Assembly: GCA_020063545.1 (NCBI GenBank)
Contig: JAGUUF010000216.1
Span: forward strand, 1 to 6,204
Direction: 5' to 3'
Source of the DNA: Cytophagales bacterium
GTDB taxonomy: Bacteria > Bacteroidota > Bacteroidia > Cytophagales > Cyclobacteriaceae
DNA length: 6,204 nucleotides
Part shown: one piece after another, positions 1-5,007 of the stretch
Position numbering within the stretch: the first letter of the stretch is position 1
Layout of the letters: each line of letters starts with the position of its first letter
Notes under the pieces: generated by a model
The model's input: only the letters and a program-made list of their open reading frames with translations
What the model was told of the DNA's origin: nothing
Database searches by the model: none
Program-made: the position numbers and the translations under genes

Positions 1-209
1 TCCAGCATGCGATCGCTGATGTCGCAGATGGCTGCTACCTCGGTATCTTTTCTGCGCAAGGCAAGGTCAAGGTGATTTTGCCCGCGCAGGCCCACGCCAA
101 TAAAACCCAGGCGTATGCTGCGGGTTTGTGCATACAGGCTTAGCTGTGGAAGAATGGAAAAGGCGGCTGTGGCCAGGCCGGTGTTCTTTACAAAATTTCT
201 GCGGTTCAT
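1..209 (-). CDS. Gfo/Idh/MocA-family oxidoreductase, secreted (GH109-like), N-terminal part only
   Basis: The first 69 residues are visible; the rest lies beyond the left edge. Residues 1-28 resemble a Tat signal peptide: the arginine pair in MNRRNFVK (residues 3-4), a hydrophobic stretch and a likely cut near LYA/Q, so export is expected. A Rossmann NAD(P)-binding fold follows: beta strand RLGFIGVG, the glycine motif GVGLRG (38-43), and strand EVAAICDI ending in Asp63, which would bind the ribose of the dinucleotide. The run GFIGVGLRGQNHL is typical of the GH109 branch (NAD-dependent alpha-N-acetylgalactosaminidases and relatives), but substrate cannot be judged without the C-terminal domain. 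The ATG at 209-207 is chosen because the signal peptide starts right there; no Shine-Dalgarno is seen. The gene follows nrdA on the same strand, but a terminator lies between, so it is probably a separate transcript. The family call is firm; GH109 is inference. Confidence 0.85.
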   Translation of the reverse strand, partial: MNRRNFVKNTGLATAAFSILPQLSLYAQTRSIRLGFIGVGLRGQNHLDLALRRKDTEVAAICDISDRML

Positions 210-239
210 AACCAGGAGATGAATGCGAAAAATAGGAAT

Positions 240-273
240 AAAAAAAGAACCCTGACGGGTGAAGTCAGGGTTC
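240..273 (-). terminator. Rho-independent terminator after nrdA
   Basis: Read on the minus strand, a perfect 10-bp stem (GAACCCTGAC at 273-264 with its complement at 256-247) closes a 7-base loop. It is followed directly by seven T (246-240). It begins 22 bases after the nrdA stop codon. The T run lies only on the minus-strand side, so it ends nrdBA transcription and insulates the oxidoreductase gene downstream. Confidence 0.92.
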
Positions 274-295
274 GGTTAATGGCTCATGTTATCGG

Positions 296-2740
296 TTAAC
301 TTCCACACGCCTCGCAGGCATCCGGATTATCCAGTGAGCAGGCCATGTCCGATTTCTTTTGCTCATAATCGGCAACCGGCTCGGGGTAGGTTAATGTTTG
401 CTGTGCCTGCACCACCCCTGTTCCAACTGCAACTTCTTCTGCAACGGTAGTTGTTGTCGGCTGCTGTATGGCTGATTTATCAAGTGTGAATTTAATTGCA
501 TCAGCGGCAGCCGTTGAGCGCAGGTAGTACATGCCGGTTTTCAATCCTTTCTTCCACGCATAGAAGTGCATGGAAGTAAGTTTGCCGAAGTTCGGATCTT
601 TCAGGTGAATGTTGAGGCTTTGCGACTGACAGATGTACGCACCCCTGTCGGCCGACATGTCAATAATGGCTTTTTGCGAGATCTCCCAAACGGTTTTGTA
701 GATGTCTTTAATGTTTTGCGGTATTTCCGGGATGGGCTGAACAGAACCGTTGGTTGCAATCAGCTTCTGGCGCATGGTTTCATTCCATAACCCGAGCTCG
801 ATCAGGTCTTTCATCAGGTGCTTGTTGGCAATGATGAATTCACCCGAAAGCGTTCTGCGTGTATAGATGTTCGAAGTATAGGGTTCGAAGCATTCGTTGT
901 TGCCCAGGATTTGCGAAGTGGATGCCGTTGGCATAGGGGCCAGTAATAACGAGTTACGTACACCATGCTTCTTCACTTCTTGCTTCAGTTGTTCCCAGTT
1001 CCAGCGGCCGCTCTTCGGGGTAACACCCCACATATCGAACTGGAAAATACCTTTTGAAACGGGCGAGCCTTTGAAGGTTTCGTAGGGGCCGTGCTGTTTG
1101 GCAAGTTCCATGGAGGCTTCCATCGCCCCGAAGTAGATGGTTTCAAAAATGTCTTCGTTCAGCCTGCGCGCTTCTTCGGAATCAAACGGCATGCGCAGCA
1201 TGATGAACACATCGGCAAGGCCTTGTACGCCCAAGCCAATGGGCCGGTGGCGCATGTTGGAATTGCGGGCTTCTTCAACCGGGTAGTAATTAATGTCGAT
1301 TACCTTATTCAGGTTGCGGGTAACTACTTTGGTAATCTCGTACAACTTCTGGTGATCAAACCTGCCTTCCTCGGTTACAAATTTGGGCAGCGCCAGTGAG
1401 GCGAGGTTACAGACCGCAACTTCATCTTTCGAGGTGTACTCGATAATTTCAGTGCACAGGTTGCTGGACTTAATGGTTCCCAGGTTTTTCTGGTTCGATT
1501 TGCGGTTAGCTGAATCTTTGTACAGGATGTAGGGCGTTCCGGTTTCGATTTGCGATTCGAGCACTTCAAACCATAAATCCTGTGCTTTTACCTGTTTGCG
1601 GTACTTGCCTTCTTTCTCATATTTTTCGTAGAGGCGTTCAAATTCTTCACCCCAAACTTCGGCCAGGCCAGGTGCTTCGTTGGGGCAGAACAGCGACCAC
1701 ATTTCGTTGCTCTCCACGCGCTTCATAAACAAGTCGGGAATCCAGAGTGCGTAAAACAGGTCGCGCGCACGCATTTCTTCCTTTCCGTGGTTTTTCTTCA
1801 GGTTCAGAAAATCGAAAATATCGGCATGCCAGGGCTCCAGGTAAATGGCGAAGCTTCCTTTGCGCTTGCCGCCCCCCTGGTCAACATACCGTGCGGTCAT
1901 ATCGAAATTGCGAAGCATCGGTACAATGCCGTTCGATGTTCCGCCTGTTCCTTTAATATAGCTGCCTTTTGCCCGGATGTTATGAATGCTCAGGCCGATG
2001 CCGCCTGCCGACTGCGATATTTTGGCGCATTGCTTCAGCGTATCGTAAATGCCGTCAATGCTGTCGCCTTTCATGGTGAGCAGAAAGCATGACGAGAGTT
2101 GTGGTTTGGGTGTGCCTGCATTAAAGAGCGTTGGCGTGGCATGGGTAAACCACTTTTCGGAAAGCAGGTTGTAGGTTTCGATGGCGGCCGGGATATCCTC
2201 ACCGTGGATGCCAACGGCCACCCGCATCAGCATGTGCTGCGGCCGCTCCACCACTTTGCCGTCAATCTTCATCAGGTAGGAGCGCTCCAGGGTTTTAAAC
2301 CCGAAGTAATCGTACCCGAAATCGCGATCATAAATTATGGCTTCGTCCAGTTCAGCGGCATGTTGGTGGATTACCCGCCAGGTTTCTTTCGAAATGAGGG
2401 GTGCATTCTCACCGGTCTTCGGATCGACATACGTGTACAACCGCTTCATGGTGTTTGAAAACGACTTGCTGGTAACCTTGTGCAGGTTTGATATGGCCAG
2501 GCGGGCAGCCAGGCGGGCGTAATCCGGATGTTTGGTGGTGAGGGTGGCAGCTGTTTCGGCAGCCAGGATGTCCAGCTCCACGGTGGATACGCCATCGTAC
2601 AAACCATTAATCACCTTCAGGGCAACCTCTACCGGGCTTACATATTTCATGTCAAGTCCATAGCAGAGTTTTTCGATGCGGGCGGTGATTTTGTCGAACT
2701 TTACGGACTCACGGTGTCCGTCTCTTTTAATGACAAGCAT
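296..2740 (-). CDS. nrdA: Class I ribonucleoside-diphosphate reductase, alpha (large, catalytic) subunit
   Basis: Reduces ribonucleoside diphosphates to deoxyribonucleotides in the cytoplasm, using the radical supplied by NrdB. The protein has 814 residues. An ATP cone (about 1-90, starting VIKRDGH) gives overall activity control by ATP/dATP. The ten-stranded barrel follows: redox cysteines Cys218 (QLSSCF) and Cys444 (VAVCNLAS), radical Cys429 with Asn427 and Glu431 in SNLCTEI, and PTAST at 604-608. Specificity-site Asp226 and loop 2 (DQGGGKRKG, 287-295) are present. Tyr738/Tyr739 in GMYYLR belong to the radical path. A variable Thr/Val/Gln-rich linker (about 757-797) leads to the C-terminal CEACGS, whose Cys809/Cys812 pair re-reduces the active site. 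From memory, Cys218, Asn427, Cys429, Glu431 and Cys444 have the same numbers in human RRM1, so this is a eukaryote-like form. The start matches the ATP-cone start. It is second in the nrdB-nrdA operon, the reverse of the E. coli order. Nothing is broken. Confidence 0.98.
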   Translation of the reverse strand: MLVIKRDGHRESVKFDKITARIEKLCYGLDMKYVSPVEVALKVINGLYDGVSTVELDILAAETAATLTTKHPDYARLAARLAISNLHKVTSKSFSNTMKRLYTYVDPKTGENAPLISKETWRVIHQHAAELDEAIIYDRDFGYDYFGFKTLERSYLMKIDGKVVERPQHMLMRVAVGIHGEDIPAAIETYNLLSEKWFTHATPTLFNAGTPKPQLSSCFLLTMKGDSIDGIYDTLKQCAKISQSAGGIGLSIHNIRAKGSYIKGTGGTSNGIVPMLRNFDMTARYVDQGGGKRKGSFAIYLEPWHADIFDFLNLKKNHGKEEMRARDLFYALWIPDLFMKRVESNEMWSLFCPNEAPGLAEVWGEEFERLYEKYEKEGKYRKQVKAQDLWFEVLESQIETGTPYILYKDSANRKSNQKNLGTIKSSNLCTEIIEYTSKDEVAVCNLASLALPKFVTEEGRFDHQKLYEITKVVTRNLNKVIDINYYPVEEARNSNMRHRPIGLGVQGLADVFIMLRMPFDSEEARRLNEDIFETIYFGAMEASMELAKQHGPYETFKGSPVSKGIFQFDMWGVTPKSGRWNWEQLKQEVKKHGVRNSLLLAPMPTASTSQILGNNECFEPYTSNIYTRRTLSGEFIIANKHLMKDLIELGLWNETMRQKLIATNGSVQPIPEIPQNIKDIYKTVWEISQKAIIDMSADRGAYICQSQSLNIHLKDPNFGKLTSMHFYAWKKGLKTGMYYLRSTAAADAIKFTLDKSAIQQPTTTTVAEEVAVGTGVVQAQQTLTYPEPVADYEQKKSDMACSLDNPDACEACGS

Positions 2741-2746
2741 GTAGAC

Positions 2747-2756
2747 TAGGGTTGTT
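2747..2756 (-). repeat. 10-base motif before nrdA, shared with the nrdB leader
   Basis: On the minus strand AACAACCCTA ends 6 bases before the nrdA ATG. The same ten bases occur in the nrdB leader at 3801-3792. The role is unknown; see findings. Confidence 0.4.
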
Positions 2757-2791
2757 TAGTTTAAAAAATGTAAAAAGTGTGATGAAGGTAA

Positions 2792-3778
2792 TTAAAAATC
2801 TTCATTCAATGAAAACTTCGGAGCGGTTTCTTTTTCCGAACTGCCCATTACTCCGGCTTTCTGGTACTCGGCCACGCGCTTTTCGAAGAAATTGGTTTTT
2901 CCGCGCAGCGAAATCATATCCATAAAGTCGAATGGGTTGGTTGCCCCGTACACTTTTTTACCGATGAGTTCATTCAGCAGCCTGTCGGCCACAAACTCAA
3001 TGTACTGGCGCATCAGCTCGGCATTCATGCCGATGAGGTTTACGGGCAGGGCATCGGTAACAAATTCTTTTTCGATCTCAACAGCGTCTTTAATGATGTT
3101 AATGACGGTTTCTTCCGGCAGTTTGTTGATTACGTGTTTCGTGTACAGGTGGCAGGCGAAATCGCAGTGCAGACCTTCATCGCGCGAAATGAGTTCGTTG
3201 GAAAAGCTCAGGCCGGGCATAAGGCCGCGTTTCTTTAACCAGAATATGGAACAGAAGGATCCTGAGAAGAATATTCCCTCCACTGCCGCAAAAGCAATGA
3301 GTCGTTCCTGGAAGTTCCCGTTGGAAATCCAGCGAAGGGCCCAATCTGCCTTTTTCTTTACGCAGGCGATGGTTTCTATGGCATGAAAGAGTGAATCTTT
3401 TTCTTTCGGGTCTTTAACGTACGTGTCAATTAACAAGGAATAGGTTTCTGAGTGAATGTTTTCAATGGCAATCTGAAAGCCATAGAAAAACTTGGCTTCG
3501 GTGTACTGTACTTCCGAAACAAAATGCTCGGCCAGGTTTTCGTTTACAATGCCATCGCTGGCGGCAAAAAAGGCAAGCACATGCTTTATAAAATGACGTT
3601 CCCCGTCATTCATGTTTTCCCAATCGGTAAGGTCCTGGCTCAGGTCAATTTCTTCGGCCGTCCAGAAACTGGCCTCAGCCTGCTTGTAGAATTTCCAGAT
3701 ATCATGGTGGCGGATAGGGAAAAGAACGAAGCGATCCTTGTTTTCAATTAAAATCGGCTCCTGTAGAGTAGTACTCAT
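2792..3778 (-). CDS. nrdB: Class I ribonucleoside-diphosphate reductase, beta (radical-generating) subunit
   Basis: Houses the di-iron centre and stable tyrosyl radical that start catalysis in NrdA. The protein has 328 residues in a ferritin-like helical fold. Iron ligands are all visible: Asp75 (AASDGI), Glu106 and His109 (IENIH), Glu167 (AAVEG), Glu201 and His204 (RDEGLH). Tyr113 in SETYSLL is the radical tyrosine, so it is a standard Tyr-type enzyme and not a Phe-substituted (class Ic) one. Trp39 (ASFWT) and Tyr305 (AEYQ) fit the radical-transfer path. The C-terminus FSLNEDF parallels the mammalian R2 tail FTLDADF that docks on the large subunit. As with NrdA, similarity to eukaryotic R2 is striking, though the long eukaryotic N-terminal extension is missing. 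The start at 3778 puts about 16 residues before the conserved RFVLFPI. It is first gene of the operon; nrdA follows after 51 bases with no terminator. Expression is probably set by the promoter and structured leader upstream. Confidence 0.98.
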   Translation of the reverse strand: MSTTLQEPILIENKDRFVLFPIRHHDIWKFYKQAEASFWTAEEIDLSQDLTDWENMNDGERHFIKHVLAFFAASDGIVNENLAEHFVSEVQYTEAKFFYGFQIAIENIHSETYSLLIDTYVKDPKEKDSLFHAIETIACVKKKADWALRWISNGNFQERLIAFAAVEGIFFSGSFCSIFWLKKRGLMPGLSFSNELISRDEGLHCDFACHLYTKHVINKLPEETVINIIKDAVEIEKEFVTDALPVNLIGMNAELMRQYIEFVADRLLNELIGKKVYGATNPFDFMDMISLRGKTNFFEKRVAEYQKAGVMGSSEKETAPKFSLNEDF

Positions 3779-3791
3779 GGCAATGTGCGTT

Positions 3792-3801
3792 TAGGGTTGT
3801 T
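3792..3801 (-). repeat. 10-base motif in the nrdB leader, shared with the nrdA leader
   Basis: The minus strand reads AACAACCCTA here, ending 13 bases before the nrdB ATG. It is identical to the copy just before nrdA (2756-2747). Both copies lie close to a start codon of the same operon. Confidence 0.4.
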
Positions 3802-3826
3802 ATATGTTAAGGGTGACAACAATCTG

Positions 3827-3899
3827 ATCCGGGCGGGCCCGGATTCCAAACCGGAATCACCAGGTAAAAAAATGTCTCTGTTAGTTAAATCCGCCCGGA
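3827..3899 (-). promoter_or_regulatory. Structured 5' leader of nrdBA with two exclusive folds
   Basis: In the minus-strand transcript, fold 1 has a 9-bp stem between 3899-3891 (TCCGGGCGG) and 3836-3828, enclosing a 6-bp hairpin (GATTCC 3858-3853 with 3847-3842). Fold 2 is a 7-bp hairpin, ATCCGGG (3844-3838) with 3833-3827, around a 4-base loop. It uses bases of both stems of fold 1, so the two cannot coexist. No T run follows the hairpin, so it is not a plain terminator. The block sits within the predicted leader, ending about 48 bases before the nrdB ATG. I recognise no known riboswitch class. The pairings are directly seen; regulation is inferred. Confidence 0.45.
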
Positions 3900-3935
3900 A
3901 GAATAGCTTCTGGCGCGGGTTTGCTTGCGTGCGTA

Positions 3936-3966
3936 CAAATATTTGAAATGAGGCTAATAATTCAAA
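3936..3966 (-). promoter_or_regulatory. Predicted nrdBA promoter (Bacteroidota type)
   Basis: On the minus strand TTTG (3966-3963) lies 19 bases before AATATTTG (3943-3936). The latter matches the Bacteroidota -7 consensus TAnnTTTG at all but its first base. The spacing fits the family's -33/-7 arrangement. Transcription would start near 3930, giving a leader of roughly 150 bases before nrdB. The -7 box lies inside the 10-bp palindrome CAAATATTTG (3945-3936), which a repressor could use; this is speculative. Confidence 0.6.
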
Positions 3967-4045
3967 GGGCTTGTTTTTTTGAAAAATTGCGTTTTTAATC
4001 CTGATTTGGCTGTTTTCGGGATTTATAAATGGTTGTGTTTTAACC

Positions 4046-4063
4046 CTTTGGTTGGCTTTGGTT
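4046..4063 (+). repeat. CTTTGGTT direct repeat, 10-base period
   Basis: CTTTGGTT occurs at 4046-4053 and again at 4056-4063, exactly 10 bases (about one helical turn) apart. It lies midway between the nrdBA and rplU promoters. Function is unknown and chance is possible. Confidence 0.4.
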
Positions 4064-4113
4064 ACGACCGCATATCACCTTTAAAGGGGCGTGAAAAAAA
4101 TCAAATAAATATT

Positions 4114-4138
4114 TTCAGGGGCCTGAATCAGGCTGATT
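4114..4138. repeat. Overlapping inverted repeats upstream of rplU
   Basis: Three short dyads overlap: TTCAGG/CCTGAA (4114-4119, 4122-4127), CCTGA/TCAGG (4122-4126, 4128-4132) and AATCAG/CTGATT (4126-4131, 4133-4138). The centres are 1-2 bases, too tight for RNA hairpins, so protein-binding DNA is more plausible. The cluster lies 56 bases before the rplU -7 box. Confidence 0.4.
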
Positions 4139-4193
4139 TTGGGCGTGTCTTTTAAATTCCGGTGGTCTGGTGCTGAAATCTTCCGACTTTTTT

Positions 4194-4201
4194 TACCTTT
4201 G
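4194..4201 (+). promoter_or_regulatory. -7 box of the rplU-rpmA promoter
   Basis: TACCTTTG is a perfect match to the Bacteroidota -7 consensus TAnnTTTG. The -33 element is weak; TGCTG at 4171-4175 is the best candidate, 18 bases upstream. Transcription would start around 4206-4210, leaving a very short leader before the ATG at 4221. This also rules out translation starting at the in-frame ATG at 4170. Confidence 0.75.
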
Positions 4202-4220
4202 CAGTCCAATTTTTGAGACT

Positions 4221-4529
4221 ATGTATGCAATTGTTGATGTAGCCGGAAAGCAATACAAAGTGGCTAAAGATCAGTATATCTATGCCCCAAGGCTGGATGG
4301 CGAAGCGGGCTCTGCCGTAACGTTTGACCATGTTTTACTGGTTGACAATAAAGGTAAGGTTGAGGTGGGCGCTCCTACGGTTAAAGGTATGTCGGTAACC
4401 GGCAAAATCCTTGAGCATGTTAAGGGCGAAAAAGTTACGGTTTTTAAGAAAAAGCGCAGAAAAGGCTATGTTGTTAAAAACGGTCACCGCCAGCAGTTTA
4501 CCAAGGTTTTAATTGAGAAGATAAGCTAA
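4221..4529 (+). CDS. rplU: 50S ribosomal protein L21
   Basis: Binds 23S rRNA in the large ribosomal subunit. The protein has 102 residues, the usual family length (about 103 in E. coli). The N-terminal strand MYAIVDVAGKQYKV is the L21 hallmark, with Ala8 where many homologues have Gly. The basic C-terminal rRNA-binding tail has FKKKRRKGYVVKNGHRQ, with the diagnostic GHRQ at 88-91. The reading frame stays open back to an ATG at 4170, which would add 17 residues. That stretch contains the -7 box and is not L21-like, so 4221 is taken as the start. rpmA follows after 13 bases, the classic L21-L27 pairing. No strong Shine-Dalgarno is seen. The family assignment is certain. Confidence 0.98.
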   Translation: MYAIVDVAGKQYKVAKDQYIYAPRLDGEAGSAVTFDHVLLVDNKGKVEVGAPTVKGMSVTGKILEHVKGEKVTVFKKKRRKGYVVKNGHRQQFTKVLIEKIS

Positions 4530-4542
4530 AAGCAGTACAGAA

Positions 4543-4806
4543 ATGGCACATAAAAAAGGAGAAGGTAAAGTAAAAAACGGCCGCGAATCGGAAAGCAAAC
4601 GATTGGGCATTAAAGTTTTTGGAGGCCAAAGCGTGGTAGCGGGCAATATTATTGTGCGGCAGCGCGGCACAAAGCACCATCCCGGCAAAAACGTAGGTAT
4701 TGGTAAAGATCATACCCTGTTTGCCCTTACAAACGGTGTTGTGGTATTTAAAAAAGGCCGCGAAAACCGGTCATTCGTATCGGTTGAACCGAAAGCCGAG
4801 GCCTGA
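4543..4806 (+). CDS. rpmA: 50S ribosomal protein L27
   Basis: A large-subunit protein whose N-terminal tail reaches the peptidyl transferase centre. The protein has 87 residues. It starts directly with MAHKKGEG, so there is no cleavable N-terminal extension of the kind found in Firmicutes such as Staphylococcus. Conserved blocks are NGRESESKRLG (12-22), VRQRGTKHHPG (38-48) and VGIGKDHTLFAL (51-62). The end VEPKAEA is poorly conserved. It lies 13 bases after rplU on the same transcript and is followed by a strong terminator, so the operon is rplU-rpmA only. Upstream AGCAGTACAGAA holds no good Shine-Dalgarno. Confidence 0.98.
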   Translation: MAHKKGEGKVKNGRESESKRLGIKVFGGQSVVAGNIIVRQRGTKHHPGKNVGIGKDHTLFALTNGVVVFKKGRENRSFVSVEPKAEA

Positions 4807-4830
4807 AGCAAGCACTAATCAGGTGCCTTG

Positions 4831-4865
4831 AAAAAAGCCTTTGGGATTGCCCCAAAGGCTTTTTT
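4831..4865 (+). terminator. Rho-independent terminator after rpmA
   Basis: A perfect 15-bp stem (AAAAAAGCCTTTGGG, 4831-4845, with 4851-4865) encloses the loop ATTGC and ends in six T. It begins 24 bases past the rpmA stop. Because the 5' arm begins with six A, it could also act on the opposite strand, but no minus-strand gene is seen to its right. Confidence 0.95.
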
Positions 4866-4918
4866 GTTTGCCGGTCCTATTTTTCAGCAGAATATTTTAC
4901 TGATTGTCAGTTTATTGA

Positions 4919-4941
4919 TATCGGATTTTAAAAATCTGATA
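4919..4941. repeat. 23-base near-perfect palindrome upstream of the SusC-like gene
   Basis: The arms TATCGGATTTT (4919-4929) and AAAATCTGATA (4931-4941) are complementary at 10 of 11 positions around a single central A. It lies 66 bases before the receptor ATG and 53 bases after the rpmA terminator. The size and symmetry suit a binding site for a dimeric regulator, and the minimal centre argues against an RNA hairpin. No regulator gene is visible. Confidence 0.45.
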
Positions 4942-4970
4942 AAAGCCATCCTACCCTATTGAATTTTAAC

Positions 4971-4978
4971 TTAATTTG
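4971..4978 (+). promoter_or_regulatory. Possible -7 box of the SusC-like gene
   Basis: TTAATTTG matches TAnnTTTG at all but the second base and lies 29 bases before the ATG. No convincing -33 element is found at the proper distance, so this promoter may depend on an activator, or the call may be wrong. Confidence 0.3.
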
Positions 4979-5007
4979 AAACTTGTATTAACCTAAACCA
5001 ATTTTCT

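Larger units (their letters stand above)
3779..4220. other. Divergent nrdB/rplU intergenic region
   Basis: These 442 bases hold no convincing gene. From left to right they contain the nrdBA leader with GC-rich dyads (3827-3899), the nrdBA promoter on the minus strand (3936-3966), and an AT-rich stretch with the perfect palindrome ATTTATAAAT (4021-4030). After these come a direct repeat (4046-4063), a cluster of inverted repeats (4114-4138) and the rplU -7 box (4194-4201). The GC-rich block of the leader stands out against the AT-rich remainder. Confidence 0.8.

Noticed and set aside
215..219. GGAGA-like sequence next to the oxidoreductase start
   Set aside because: The AGGAG bases are on the plus strand, while the gene reads on the minus strand, so it is not a Shine-Dalgarno sequence.
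227..234. TATTTTTC on the minus strand as a -7 box for the oxidoreductase gene
   Set aside because: It matches TAnnTTTG at 7 of 8 positions, but there is no -33 element. It also lies just after the T run of the nrdA terminator, where T-rich matches are expected by chance.
2741..2791. Separate promoter for nrdA in the nrdB-nrdA gap
   Set aside because: TACATTTT is near the -7 consensus but lacks the final G and a -33 partner in an AT-rich gap. Co-transcription with nrdB is simpler.
2892..3386. Plus-strand open frame of 164 residues opposite nrdB
   Set aside because: It lies wholly within nrdB, whose protein keeps every expected active-site residue, and its translation resembles no family. 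Similar open frames opposite nrdA, rplU/rpmA and the SusC gene were dropped for the same reason.
3779..3970. NrdR box pair or AdoCbl riboswitch upstream of nrdB
   Set aside because: No pair of 16-base NrdR-like boxes at the usual spacing was found, and no cobalamin-riboswitch core sequence was seen in the leader.
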